Of a DNA stretch of 54,134 nt, positions 16,459 to 25,353 are shown piece after piece. The notes beneath the pieces are model-generated. The model worked only from the letters and a program-made list of their open reading frames with translations. It was not told the DNA's origin and searched no databases. The stretch lies in contig NZ_JAMDHK010000024.1 of assembly GCF_024721115.1 (NCBI RefSeq), positions 1 to 54,134 of the forward strand. The letters are read 5' to 3'. Source of the stretch: Salipiger pentaromativorans. GTDB lineage: Bacteria; Pseudomonadota; Alphaproteobacteria; Rhodobacterales; Rhodobacteraceae. Each line of letters begins with the position of its first letter. Position 1 is the stretch's first letter. A program made the translations under genes and the position numbers.

Positions 16459-17448
16459 TCACACGACTCCAGCGCGCAGGAAATCGTGCATATGCAGGAC
16501 CCCTACCGGATGTTTGGCCTCGTCGATCACCAGCAGCGAGGTGATCTTGCGGTCGTTGAGCAGTGCCAGCGCCTCGGCGGCCAGCATGTCGGCGGTGACG
16601 GTCACCGGATCGGGGTTGGCGATCTCGGCCGGGCTGCTCTGCATGAGCTTGTCCATGTTGCGCCGCAGGTCGCCGTCGGTGATGACGCCGCTGAGCTTGC
16701 CATGCTCGATCAGCGCGGCGATGCCGAACCCCTTGGAGGTCATGGTCAGCAGCACTTCCTGCATGGTGGCGCTGTGATCGAGCACCGGCAGCGTGTCGCC
16801 GGAATGCATGAGCTCGGAGACCCGGCGCATCTGCGCGCCGAGCTTGCCGCCCGGGTGGAAGACGCCGAAATCCTCGGCGACGAAGCCGCGCTCCTCCATC
16901 AGCGCCACCGCCAGCGCATCGCCAAGCGCCAGGGTCAGCGTGGTCGAGGTGGTGGGCGCCATGCCGATCGGGCAGGCTTCGGGCAGCTTCGGCAGGGTCA
17001 GGCGGAAATCCGCCGCCTGTGCCAGCGTGCTGTCGGGATTGGAGGTGATCGAAATCATCGGGATCGAAAAGCGCTGCGTATGATAGACGATGTCGCGCAG
17101 CTCGGCGGTTTCGCCGGAATTCGAGATCAGCAGGCAGATATCGTCCTGGGTGATCATGCCGAGATCGCCATGGCTGGCTTCGGCGCAATGCACAAAATAG
17201 GACGGCGTGCCGGTGGAGGCCAGCGTGGCGGCGATCTTGCGGCCGATATGGCCCGATTTCCCGATGCCGGAAACGATAACGCGCCCCTGGCAGGTCAGGA
17301 CTTTCTGAACGGCACCGGCAAAATCGGCCGGCAGGTTTGCGGCAAGATGAGACAGGGCATCTGCCTCGATGGTCAGCACACGACGGGCCGCGTCGAGCGC
17401 GGGTTCCTGAGCGGTTGCTCCCTCCGATTCCGCAGCGGCAACAGACAT
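16459..17448 (-). CDS. kdsD: D-arabinose-5-phosphate isomerase (KdsD/KpsF/GutQ family)
   Basis: A 329-residue protein with an N-terminal SIS domain (VIVSGIGKSGHIGRKIAATL, SYFVHCAEASHGDLGM, ISNSGETAEL) and two C-terminal CBS domains (LLTMTSKGFGIAALIEHGKL, ITDGDLRRNMDKL). It isomerises ribulose-5-phosphate to arabinose-5-phosphate, the first dedicated step of Kdo synthesis. The capsule-locus version is called KpsF. AAAGGAG lies 8 bases before the ATG, and a promoter-like element lies just upstream. It therefore looks like the first gene of the kdsD-kdsB-kdsA-glycosyltransferase operon. Confidence 0.96.
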   Translation of the reverse strand: MSVAAAESEGATAQEPALDAARRVLTIEADALSHLAANLPADFAGAVQKVLTCQGRVIVSGIGKSGHIGRKIAATLASTGTPSYFVHCAEASHGDLGMITQDDICLLISNSGETAELRDIVYHTQRFSIPMISITSNPDSTLAQAADFRLTLPKLPEACPIGMAPTTSTTLTLALGDALAVALMEERGFVAEDFGVFHPGGKLGAQMRRVSELMHSGDTLPVLDHSATMQEVLLTMTSKGFGIAALIEHGKLSGVITDGDLRRNMDKLMQSSPAEIANPDPVTVTADMLAAEALALLNDRKITSLLVIDEAKHPVGVLHMHDFLRAGVV

Positions 17449-17465
17449 GCTAGTGACTCCTTTAG

Positions 17466-17493
17466 AATATAGGATTGTGCATAAGGATCGTAA
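17466..17493 (-). promoter_or_regulatory. Candidate promoter of the kds operon
   Basis: On the minus strand TTACGA (17488-17493) and TATATT (17466-17471) are separated by 16 bases. The second box ends 17 bases before the kdsD ATG. The transcript would have a short leader containing AAAGGAG. The surrounding 222-bp gap is AT-richer than the genes. The -35 match is weak. Confidence 0.4.
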
Positions 17494-17670
17494 GGCGAAC
17501 GGGTCGCTTGAATTGAGGTTTGGCTAGCATAGCTCCCAATGGAAGGCCACAGGTAGAGATCAAAAACGGCGCGCGTCTGCTCAATTTGTGAGCGGTCGCG
17601 CAAGAAACGGGCGCATGCTGTCCGGCACATGATTCCGGCGGCGGATTCAGCCCGCCGACCGTCCTGGATG

Positions 17671-18870
17671 TTATTGGAAAAGAACGGTATCCGGCTCGGA
17701 AACGGCGCTGATATCGAAGCTTTCCGGGTCGATCTTCACCAGATGAGGCAGATGCGTCTCGGGGTCGTCCGCTTTGTAGGCGGCGGCGTAATCCCGGCAG
17801 AAGGCCTCGGCATAGGATTTGGTCAGGTCGTCGCGCAGCACATTGGTGCTTTGCTGTTCCTGGCGCTTTCCGGCGGTGACCTTGAGCTGGGTTTCGACAA
17901 AGCCCACGGCCTGGGAAAGGTCGAGATTCTCGTAATCCGCCAGCATCATCCGCTCGGGCGAGACCGTCTGCAACAGCCGGTCGTGCAGATACCGCTCTTC
18001 CTGGTAGAGCGCCCGGATCTCCTGCGAGAGCCGCTCGAAGCTGTAATCCCACTGCTGGCTCTTTTCGCGGTATTGCTCGCGCTTCTGCTCGTCGAAGAGA
18101 TGGTAGTTGCGCGTGGCCTTGGCGCGGTCGCGGGACAGGGCCTGCATCATCTTGTTGCCGCGCAGCAGGTAGATCACCGGCAGGCGCTTGAGGAACGCAT
18201 CGAAGGCGGCGCGTTCGAACGGGGTGGCGTGGGTGTCGATGTCCCGCAGGAAATGCGAAATCAGCTTGGTGCCGAAGACGCCGTTTTCCGTGCCGTAGCG
18301 CACCAGGGAGGCAAGCCAGTGCACGAAGTCGAACCCGCCGAAGCGCTCCGTGCCCATCTGCGGTTTCATCAGCTCGATCACCGGCGGGCGGACGTGCTCC
18401 AGCGGATGCCCCAGCGCGTGGTTGCGCATTTCGCGCGCCAGATGCTGGCTGCCCGAGCGCGGCGTGCAGGCGATGGCAAACGCGGGCTGGGTCAGCAGCG
18501 CCTCATAGGCGGCATCCATGCCGCTTTTGGACAGCGCGCCATGCTCGGAGGCCACATGCGGCGCCAGATCGTGCAGCGCGCCATAGATTTCCGGATAGAT
18601 CCCGTTGCGGGCCAGCATGTTGCGCAGGCGGCGCTTGACGTTGTGTTCGTCCCGCGCGGTGACCACGAAATAGGGTCCCGGCTGGGGGGTAAAGGATTTG
18701 CCCCCCAGAACCTGGGCGGTGGGGATCAGGCGGGCCCCTTCGGCGCTTTGCCGGTGTTTGACCGCTTCCAGAATATCCGCGTCCGCCACGATGGTGCAGG
18801 GCTTCTTGGTGACGGCCAGCCGGTCGAGGATCTTGTAGGGGTCCAGGAGTTTTTCAAACATAAAGGGCAT
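17671..18870 (-). CDS. Stf0-type sulfotransferase with extra N-terminal domain
   Basis: A 399-residue protein. From about residue 130, FAIACTPRSGSQHLAREM and LGHPLEHVRPP are the PAPS-binding loop and following segment of Stf0 (trehalose 2-sulfotransferase, PF09037) proteins. Later LPVIYLLRGNKMMQALSRDRA and the helical DYSFERLSQEIRALYQEE fit the same family. The first 125 residues are additional: TIVADADILEAVKHR and PYFVVTARDEHNVKRRL suggest a small Rossmann-like nucleotide-binding module. It follows the DUF6473-like gene by 19 bp in the same direction. A carbohydrate acceptor is likely from the family. ATG at 18861 is an alternative start. Confidence 0.87.
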   Translation of the reverse strand: MPFMFEKLLDPYKILDRLAVTKKPCTIVADADILEAVKHRQSAEGARLIPTAQVLGGKSFTPQPGPYFVVTARDEHNVKRRLRNMLARNGIYPEIYGALHDLAPHVASEHGALSKSGMDAAYEALLTQPAFAIACTPRSGSQHLAREMRNHALGHPLEHVRPPVIELMKPQMGTERFGGFDFVHWLASLVRYGTENGVFGTKLISHFLRDIDTHATPFERAAFDAFLKRLPVIYLLRGNKMMQALSRDRAKATRNYHLFDEQKREQYREKSQQWDYSFERLSQEIRALYQEERYLHDRLLQTVSPERMMLADYENLDLSQAVGFVETQLKVTAGKRQEQQSTNVLRDDLTKSYAEAFCRDYAAAYKADDPETHLPHLVKIDPESFDISAVSEPDTVLFQ

Positions 18871-18889
18871 TCTCGGTTGGGGGCAACGC

Positions 18890-19795
18890 TCAGCGCTTGG
18901 CCGTCAAAATCTTGCGCATCGGCTCTTCCAGCGTGATCGCCGCATCCAGATGCATTTCCGGGGAGGGGTAGTAGGTGTTGAAGTTCCGCTGGCTACCCGC
19001 AAAATTCACGTCCACGAGGCTGTTGTCGAACCTGTCGCGCAGCTTGTAGGGAAGGCCACGGCTGCTGGTGCATTCGACAAAGGCGTCGAAATGCGGCGTG
19101 ACCTCCTCGATCATTTCGCGCGACACGAAATGCGGGAAATCGCCCATCAGCCCCTTGAGCGACTCCGCCGTCGGTGTGAACTCGACGGGCCGCACCGAGA
19201 ACCAGAACAGGATCTTGCGGGTCTCGATCTTCGAGGCCAGTTCGATGGTTTCCTCGACCCAGCGCTTCTGGCTTTCACGCACCAGTTCGAGCGCGACCTC
19301 CGGCCCCTTTTCCTCCAGCACCCAGCGATAGGCCGGGGCGTCGGTCATCGGCTTTCCGTCCGACCGCCGGATCAGCGTGTTGCGGCCGTCGGGGCTGGCG
19401 AACATCGAGTTCTCGGCCGAGCGTCCGGACATCACCTGCACCACGGTCAGGGCGCTGTTGGAGGCGTATTGCAGCAGCGTCGGCTTGCTCAGGTAAAAGC
19501 TCGCTCCCGCGCCGGCATAACCGAGATTGAGCACGTCGAGATTGAAGAGCGAGCCCATGATGTCGGGAAAGGGCACCCGGGTGAAGCGCCCGAATGTCTG
19601 TGCGGCCCCGAGAAAGGTCAGCTTGCGCCGTTTGTACATCGCCGCGGGCAGGGGCCCCCGGAACGCATGCCCGGCCAGCATCACCTGCTGGTAGTCGACA
19701 ATCCTGCGGTCTGTGCCCTGATAGGGGCCGACAATGCCGGTTTCGAGGGTTTCAGAAGTATAAAATGGAGCCACTTCGGGCGGTTGTATGGACAT
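18890..19795 (-). CDS. DUF6473-like protein
   Basis: A 301-residue protein starting MSIQPPEVAPFY (ATG at 19793-19795); the longer upstream frame is not credible. The pattern KLTFLGAAQTFGRFTRVPFP, then LNLGYAGAGASFYLSKP and TVVQVMSGRSAENSMF, corresponds to Rhodobacteraceae DUF6473 proteins. These often sit beside sulfotransferases in polysaccharide loci. The GAAQTFG, NAG-like and VQVMSGR spacing is compatible with an SGNH-like fold, but catalytic residues are not obvious. It is cotranscribed with the Stf0 gene 19 bp downstream. The function is unknown; a glycan modification role is inferred from neighbours. Confidence 0.75.
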   Translation of the reverse strand: MSIQPPEVAPFYTSETLETGIVGPYQGTDRRIVDYQQVMLAGHAFRGPLPAAMYKRRKLTFLGAAQTFGRFTRVPFPDIMGSLFNLDVLNLGYAGAGASFYLSKPTLLQYASNSALTVVQVMSGRSAENSMFASPDGRNTLIRRSDGKPMTDAPAYRWVLEEKGPEVALELVRESQKRWVEETIELASKIETRKILFWFSVRPVEFTPTAESLKGLMGDFPHFVSREMIEEVTPHFDAFVECTSSRGLPYKLRDRFDNSLVDVNFAGSQRNFNTYYPSPEMHLDAAITLEEPMRKILTAKR

Positions 19796-20082
19796 GGGCT
19801 TCCTGTTTGGATGGTGCCGTGTCAGAGCGGGCCGAAGCGCGGCCCACCGTCGAAATGAGTTTTGGCCACGACCCTTCCGCCATCGCCGCAATCGGTTTGA
19901 GCTCCTGTGCGCAGTTCTCGCAGCTTTTTAGCGTAGCGGTCTCATATCCTGCAAGCGGAACCCAATGTCATGCGGGGATTGCGGCGGGTGCGGCCGGCCT
20001 GGGCGTCAGGACTGGAGTTGCCCTGTCCCGAAAAGAAGGCCCGGCGTCCGGAGGCGGGGGAGTGGGGGCTCGTTTGCTGATC

Positions 20083-21210
20083 TCAATTCAGTTTCTCCAC
20101 TAGGGCCCAGAAGGCCTCGGGGTTGACAAAGATTGGACTGTTATTTGCATCGCGGCGGCTTTCGAAACTTCGGCACAGCAGCTTGGCGCTGCGATGCTCG
20201 AAGAAGGGCGACAGGCCGTCGTAATCGTAACGGTTGTAGTTTTCGGAGCAGAGAAGCAGGCTGTGCTTTTCCCGCATGCCCAGCAGCAGGTTGAAAACGG
20301 CCCCGCCATACATGCCGATCACCAGCCGCGACCGCCACAGCTTGTCGAGTTGCTGGTCCAATGGCAGGCCCGTGGGCACGAAGACCTCGATCCCGTGTTC
20401 CGGCAGCCTGCACAGCAGCTCCTCTTCGTTCAGCAGTCTCCGGTCCCAGGCAAATGCATCGTGCCGCGCGATATAGACCGGCGGTTCGGTGTTGCGGACG
20501 GCCGGATCGAACTGTGGCGCAAAGGCCTCGAGAAGCAGTTCGGCATTCTCGGGGCCGCAGAGCCGGGGGTAGTCGGTCAGCCAGAGCTCGCGGACGAAGA
20601 CGATCTCGTCCGTTTCCTTGGTCGCCACCCGGTCGTTCAGGCCCAGCATGTCCAGGAAACCCTTGCGCGAGGCGGCGATGCTGTCGGACAGCAGAAGCTT
20701 GATGTCCGGATCGACCCGTTTGCGGTAGTGCAGGATCGAGGGCAGCAGCTCGAGAAAAAAATGCGTATAGGCGCGTTCCCAGTAGGAAGAGGCGATGAAC
20801 ACTGGCTCCTCGATGCTCCGGGTGGCCTCGAAAGGGGTGCCGTTCATCTGCACATCGCCTTCGTCGCTCAGCAATGTGATGCCGTAATTATGCAGGACAT
20901 AGGCGAAATTCCGGAGGTTCCTGAGCTCCGGCGTGATGAAGGGGGCCAGATGCGGCAGAAAGATGCGCCCGAAGCGGTCGTAGATCACGCCGCATGTGCC
21001 GACATAGACATCTTGCAGCCGGTAGAGACGCAGATCCTGCGCCCCCCGCCGGATCCGACCGATCTGCGGGCCGACGCCGCTCATGTTGGTGGTCGGCAGG
21101 GTCGGGAAATTGTATTCGGGCACGCTCCAGATCGGCTGGGCCGTGCCGGTCTCGTCCCGGGAGCGGCCACCGCATTCCATCGACAGGGACCAGGTCATCG
21201 TATGCGTCAT
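20083..21210 (-). CDS. Glycosyltransferase family 61 (DUF563-type)
   Basis: A 375-residue protein when started at the ATG (21210) that overlaps the upstream stop by 4 bp. VFIASSYWERAYTHFFLELL is the GT61 N-terminal signature (normally NYxHWLxExLPxL). PVYIARHDAFAWDRRLLNEE and SRLVIGMYGGAVFNLLLGMR match the C-terminal donor-site motifs (R-x5-RR-N-E and G-x-HGAxLxN, here YGGAVFN). GT61 enzymes add xylose, GlcNAc or other sugars in capsules and LPS. The His of the HG motif is Tyr-Gly here, a variation seen among bacterial members. A 287-bp gap without recognisable genes separates it from the DUF6473-like gene. Confidence 0.87.
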   Translation of the reverse strand: MTHTMTWSLSMECGGRSRDETGTAQPIWSVPEYNFPTLPTTNMSGVGPQIGRIRRGAQDLRLYRLQDVYVGTCGVIYDRFGRIFLPHLAPFITPELRNLRNFAYVLHNYGITLLSDEGDVQMNGTPFEATRSIEEPVFIASSYWERAYTHFFLELLPSILHYRKRVDPDIKLLLSDSIAASRKGFLDMLGLNDRVATKETDEIVFVRELWLTDYPRLCGPENAELLLEAFAPQFDPAVRNTEPPVYIARHDAFAWDRRLLNEEELLCRLPEHGIEVFVPTGLPLDQQLDKLWRSRLVIGMYGGAVFNLLLGMREKHSLLLCSENYNRYDYDGLSPFFEHRSAKLLCRSFESRRDANNSPIFVNPEAFWALVEKLN

Positions 21211-21785
21211 TCGATCAGGCCAATCATAAGATCGTAGGGTTCGATGGCCCAGAGATACGGGCGCTCGAATGTGCCGTTGGGCTCTTCCGGAGCGACATGG
21301 ATGCGGGCTCCGAAATCGCCCAAGGCGGGGCAGGGGTAGATCATAAGCTGCGCGGTGCGCCGCGGCCAGGGACGCAGCAGGGTCCCGGCGGGCCCATCGT
21401 TCGTTTCCAGCCTGTTGTTGCCCCAGGGCCCGGCCTCGGAGAACCAACCGAAATTCACCAGGCCGTTTTCGGAGGCGATTTCGGAAACGGTCTTGCCGTC
21501 CTTTGCATGGAACAGCCCGATCGCGTCGCGCGTGTGGCGACGGGCGATCTGAAACATCCAGTCGGGCCAGTCGAGATTCACGAAAATTGCGCTGTTTTCG
21601 GCCTTGTCGTTGAAATAGTGGAAATAGATATGAAGCAGGAAGATACGGATCTTGTCCTGCGAGGAAATATTGGCCTTTTCGTCCTCCGCCCAGAAGAAAT
21701 CCCAATAGGGCAGGAGGCTGTCCTCGCCCAGCGGGTTCTCAGCGGTGGCATTGCTCAAGGCAGCAATAACTTTATGAAGTTTCAT
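21207..21785 (-). CDS. Unknown 192-residue protein coupled to GT61
   Basis: The protein begins MKLHKVIAALSNATAEN and ends four bases inside the GT61 gene (ATGA overlap). It is rich in aromatic residues (LLPYWDFFWAEDEK, IFLLHIYFHYFNDK, VNLDWPDWMFQIARR). It has a likely beta-strand C-terminal half (TAQLMIYPCPALGDFGARIHV) and no membrane segment. I do not recognise a family. Translational coupling with the glycosyltransferase suggests a partner or acceptor-handling role. Confidence 0.75.
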   Translation of the reverse strand: MKLHKVIAALSNATAENPLGEDSLLPYWDFFWAEDEKANISSQDKIRIFLLHIYFHYFNDKAENSAIFVNLDWPDWMFQIARRHTRDAIGLFHAKDGKTVSEIASENGLVNFGWFSEAGPWGNNRLETNDGPAGTLLRPWPRRTAQLMIYPCPALGDFGARIHVAPEEPNGTFERPYLWAIEPYDLMIGLIE

Positions 21786-21990
21786 AATCCCCCAAAGTGT
21801 CGAGAGGTCGCGTCCGGAGCCCGCGCGCTCCGCCGCCGGCCGGGTCCGGCCATGCGGTCAGCAGCGGCGCGGGACATCCGGGTTGCATCCTTCGCAAATA
21901 TGCGCAGATCGACCGGCCGGCCAAACCAGCCTTCGCGTTTCGAGGGGGCGGGATCCATGGCCGGCATGCACGTTCTCTTTCGGAATGACG

Positions 21991-22656
21991 TCAAAGGACC
22001 GATTTGATCGTGTCGGCGTCCTCTTCATAACCGAACCGGCTCGCGAGATCGGCGAGCGGCTTGAGCAGGGACTTGTCCACCTTCTTCAAATCTTCGACGG
22101 TAAAGTCCTTGTGGCGCAAATTCGGGCGCGAATTCCGGCCGATATCTTCGTTCCGGGCCACTTCCGTGCCGACGAACTCGCTGAGTTTTTCGTCGTCCTC
22201 GGGCCGGTCGATCCGGAACAGAAACTGCGGCGACAGCATAAGATTCATCTGAAACCAATAAACGTAACTTGCAATCGCCATATTGACGGGCTTATTCAGA
22301 AGCCGGCGGTCCGAAGTCAAATCGACGCCGAGTTTCTCCCAGATAACCTGCACGCGGAATGCGAAAGAACGCAGGGTTCTGTTTTCGGGAATAATAGACG
22401 GGATCGCATGCAGCGGAGATCTGACGCAGCAAAAGAGTTTAATATCGTCCCGACCGTGAATGCGGCCGATGCCATTGCCCCAGGGAGTCGGGCCGCGTTC
22501 GCTGACCGCCATCCAGGATACGATACCATCTTTCCCGGGCTTTTCGTGAGGAATGTCCAGGCCTGCCGCCTGCAGCAGTCCCGCCGTGAAACCCGTTCCA
22601 CAGCGGGGATGTCCAAGGCCTACAATAATCATTTCTTGTTCCGTTTTTTTGTTCAT
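21991..22656 (-). CDS. Sulfotransferase-type P-loop protein
   Basis: A 221-residue protein from the ATG at 22654-22656 (MNKKTEQEMIIVGLGHPRCG). GLGHPRCGTGFTAGLLQAAG is a PAPS 5'-loop-like P-loop close to the N-terminus. FCCVRSPLHAIPSIIPENR, about 80 residues on, matches the 3'-phosphate R-S motif. It is short for the family but includes both binding motifs. No strong ribosome site precedes the chosen ATG. It is transcribed away from another sulfotransferase-type gene at 23337, with 680 bp between them. The substrate is unknown. Confidence 0.75.
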   Translation of the reverse strand: MNKKTEQEMIIVGLGHPRCGTGFTAGLLQAAGLDIPHEKPGKDGIVSWMAVSERGPTPWGNGIGRIHGRDDIKLFCCVRSPLHAIPSIIPENRTLRSFAFRVQVIWEKLGVDLTSDRRLLNKPVNMAIASYVYWFQMNLMLSPQFLFRIDRPEDDEKLSEFVGTEVARNEDIGRNSRPNLRHKDFTVEDLKKVDKSLLKPLADLASRFGYEEDADTIKSVL

Positions 22657-23336
22657 ATTTTCATCATCAAGCGGCGACCGTGAAACAAAGAAAGATCGCC
22701 CCTGCAGTTTCGCCCTTCCCTCCATCGCCGACTGAAGCGTTGGGCGCCGGTATTTTGGCTACACGCCAACGCAAAGCGCGACCGACCGGCATGGCCGGTA
22801 AACGCTTGTGCTGGCAGCGTTCAGCTTAGCTGCTGGCGCCCACGGTTTCAACGCTGCTGCGCAGCAATGCCAGCGTTTTTGGGGGCCTCTGCCACGGATT
22901 GTGCAAGGAGTTGCCGAGGCGGCGGGGTGTGTGGCTGGCGGGATCCCGCCGATGCCTGCCCGGCGTCAGCCGCCGGGCGAATGAGCGGATAGGAAAAGGA
23001 GAAGTTGCCGTAAGGCGAGGCCGGTGTTTCCTTGAGGGAAATCGGCGCGGTTACCCCCCCCCGGACAGGCCCGCGAGCCACCGGGCGGCGCGGGGCCATC
23101 TGTTGAACCTCCGGTCAGCGCCGAAGAATCGCACAAGACCGCCGGCGCGGACCGCAGCGTTCGGGCGCGTACCCCGAAACGAGGCGCTATCAGCTTGACG
23201 GACAAAGGAAATGTCTGCACTATCAATGGAACTTCTTTCAGCCTGAAAAGAACTATGGAATGTTGAATTTTCCCATGAAGCACACGCCTGAGGTATATCA
23301 TACCCGACCGTTTTTTCGGCGGAGGATGCAAGACTA
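22657..23336. other. 680-bp divergent intergenic region with several stem-loops
   Basis: No convincing gene is present; frames of about 80-100 codons here are Arg/Pro-rich shadows. At about 22735-22885 successive dyads occur: GCGTTGG/CCAACGC, ACCGGC/GCCGGT around ATG, AACGC/GCGTT, and AACGCTG/CAGCGTT with an inner CTGCGCAG palindrome followed by TTTTT. This cluster could be a small structured RNA or a terminator array. The right part must contain the promoter of the gene at 23337, whose GGAGG lies at about 23321. Confidence 0.45.
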
Positions 23337-24107
23337 ATGCCCGCGACGATTAAGCTATTTGGAGAGCGGAACACGTCGACAAATGCCGTCCGAGCGGTGA
23401 TCAAGCGAAATTCGGAAAGCCTGGTTCTGCCCTCGGTGGCACGAGAACTGGATCCCGATATCGAGCGGCGCCTGACGGAATCCCAGGATGCCGGCGAGCC
23501 CGAGTGGCAGCGCGAGCAGATGATCGACGCGGTTTTCGAGGGCCGGTCGCCGCTTGAGACCTGGAAACATGCGGTGACCGATTTCGACGATGTTTCGGCG
23601 TTCTCCGAATGCCATGTGGTGTTCTGCATTCGCCATCCAAGCTCTTGGGTTCTTGGCCTTTTCCGTCGGCCCTATCATATTGCGGGGGCCTCTCCGGCGA
23701 CGCTTGGCGCCTTTCTGGACAAACGCTGGAAAACCGTGGCGCGCGAGCGTCTTGGCGGCGCCGAGACATCCGCCACGGCGCTCTATAATCTGAAGATGGC
23801 CGCCTATGCTGCGCTTCAGGCACGGCTCGACGCGGCAGGCCTGTCCTACAGCGTCGTGCGTCATGAGGATTTCGCGGTGGATCAAGCTGCGGTCTTTGCC
23901 AGTCTGAAACCGTTCCTTTCGGAGCCGGCGTCGGAATTCACCGCGCTCTCCGCCTCGACCAAGGACAAGAAGAAAACGGAATCCTATTACAGGGATTATT
24001 ATGGCCAGCAGCGCTGGATCAGTGAAATAGATCCGGAAAGTAAATCGCGTATTAATGATGAGATAGACTGGTCCATCGTTGCGGGTCTGGGATATGAGCC
24101 CATATAA
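23337..24107 (+). CDS. Sulfotransferase-like protein (GERNTxTN type)
   Basis: A 256-residue protein starting MPATIKLFGERNTSTNAVRA. The N-terminal KLFGERNTSTN is the modified phosphosulfate loop of a sulfotransferase-like family common in capsule loci. VVFCIRHPSSWVLGLFRRP at about residue 93 is the R-x-P/S motif. A C-terminal lysine-rich stretch (STKDKKKTESYYRDYY) and the motif DWSIVAGLGYEP end it. GGAGG lies about 11 bases upstream of the ATG. It is transcribed rightward and converges with the hydrolase gene, 23 bp away. Acceptor unknown. Confidence 0.8.
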   Translation: MPATIKLFGERNTSTNAVRAVIKRNSESLVLPSVARELDPDIERRLTESQDAGEPEWQREQMIDAVFEGRSPLETWKHAVTDFDDVSAFSECHVVFCIRHPSSWVLGLFRRPYHIAGASPATLGAFLDKRWKTVARERLGGAETSATALYNLKMAAYAALQARLDAAGLSYSVVRHEDFAVDQAAVFASLKPFLSEPASEFTALSASTKDKKKTESYYRDYYGQQRWISEIDPESKSRINDEIDWSIVAGLGYEPI

Positions 24108-24130
24108 ATACGGTCGGAGCTCGGGCTGCT

Positions 24131-25048
24131 TTATTTCAGGGCGCCCAGCTCCATTCTGTCATTGCAGTGCTTCTCCACGATTGCGCTGAATTTCGGACTG
24201 GCCTGCACCCGGGGATGCCGCTTCAGGACGTTATAATATCTTTTCAGATGCCGCCTGTTTCGCATCAGGCGGTAAAAATGGGTTTCATCCAGATCATCTT
24301 TCAAGATGATGTCCGAGATGAAAATTCCAAGCGCCCGCATGTTCGCCAGATGCAGTGGAACGGAATGTTCCACATATGGAATGTTCAGAACATGAAGGTT
24401 ATGTGCTGGAAGCCGTATGATATGTTTCCAGTCGGCTGCAAAGCGCCGGTCCACGACCGCATAGACCTTTCGCGCCTGACCGCATCCGTTGGCCGCGTCA
24501 CTGCGCGGGTCACTCCAGTCCTGTGACTGCCCAAGCATGACGAAGCGCTTTTCCCAGGGCACAAGTTTGCGGTCGAGCGTCGATTGCGGATTCATGGCAA
24601 TAACCGTATCGGCACCGACGGTGCCGGCATAGGCGAGCGCCGCATACCCGCCCATCGAGCCACCGTAGGTGATGACCCGGTCGTAGCGCGCGAAAAAGCC
24701 GTTGTCCTTCAGCGCGGCCAAGGCGTCCGAGAGGTCGGGCTTGCGGTACCAGTCGACCTCCTTCGGTTTGATGGAAAGATGCGATATGGCTTTCTTTCGC
24801 AAGACCGGCGCGCCCCATCCCGGACGGTATCCGTCCGGCCTGAAGCGCGGCGCCCCTGCGTGCTCGAACGTGATCACGAATGGGCCGGTGGTTTCAAAGC
24901 TGAACGCCTCGAGAAAATAATTCGGGGTTTCGATAAGCGTGTTTTCCGAGGTGGCGGCGGAAATGCCATGAAGTGTCATCTGAGCTGAAGGTCTTTCGCT
25001 ACGAATAGTCCGTTCCGCCATCTGTAACAGATTCCCCTTACCTGTCAT
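24131..25048 (-). CDS. Alpha/beta-hydrolase-fold protein
   Basis: About 305 residues if started at MTGKGNLLQMAE (25048). The frame is open to 25309, but that extension lacks family character. VITYGGSMGGYAALAYAG contains the nucleophile elbow GGSMGG. YVEHSVPLHLANMRALG, about 120 residues later, offers the catalytic His. FVITFEHAGAPRFRPDGYRP resembles the N-terminal oxyanion region. Enzymes of this form are found next to capsule and sulfotransferase genes, where a deacetylase or acyl-esterase role is conceivable, but no substrate can be named. AGGAGG is present 15 bases before the chosen ATG, so the start is uncertain. Confidence 0.75.
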   Translation of the reverse strand: MTGKGNLLQMAERTIRSERPSAQMTLHGISAATSENTLIETPNYFLEAFSFETTGPFVITFEHAGAPRFRPDGYRPGWGAPVLRKKAISHLSIKPKEVDWYRKPDLSDALAALKDNGFFARYDRVITYGGSMGGYAALAYAGTVGADTVIAMNPQSTLDRKLVPWEKRFVMLGQSQDWSDPRSDAANGCGQARKVYAVVDRRFAADWKHIIRLPAHNLHVLNIPYVEHSVPLHLANMRALGIFISDIILKDDLDETHFYRLMRNRRHLKRYYNVLKRHPRVQASPKFSAIVEKHCNDRMELGALK

Positions 25049-25353
25049 GTCCAATATCCCCGCCTCCTCCTGCGGGAACCACGCCTTACGCGCAGCGGGA
25101 GGGGCGCCGACCGCCCCCCGGCAATCGGCCCGGTATCGCAGAAGGTTTATTATGTCATATTCAGGGATTCCGCTGGAGGGCCCCTCACATCCGGTGACGA
25201 TCCGTCCCGGAGCCGCCGCCACCATCGATTCATTTGTTTTCAAATGAATCTTTTCCTTGATTCCTCGCCCCAATCCGGCCTTTTTGACTCTCATGCGCCT
25301 GCGGGCCACCGCTCACCGACACATGTACAGACTGACGACCAAGGTTTCCTATC
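25049..25353. other. Divergent gap upstream of the RTX-DUF4214 gene
   Basis: About 305 bp separate the hydrolase start from the RTX gene. If the hydrolase used an upstream start (to 25309), the gap would shrink to 44 bp. A pyrimidine-rich AT stretch near 25225-25270 could hold the two promoters, but no good -35/-10 pair was found. AAGG about 9 bases before the ATG at 25354 is the only ribosome-site candidate. Confidence 0.35.

Noticed and set aside
22848-23198. Frames of 83-99 codons in the divergent spacer
   Set aside because: They are Arg/Pro-rich, have no ribosome site, and are incompatible with the stem-loop cluster and the promoter of the gene at 23337.
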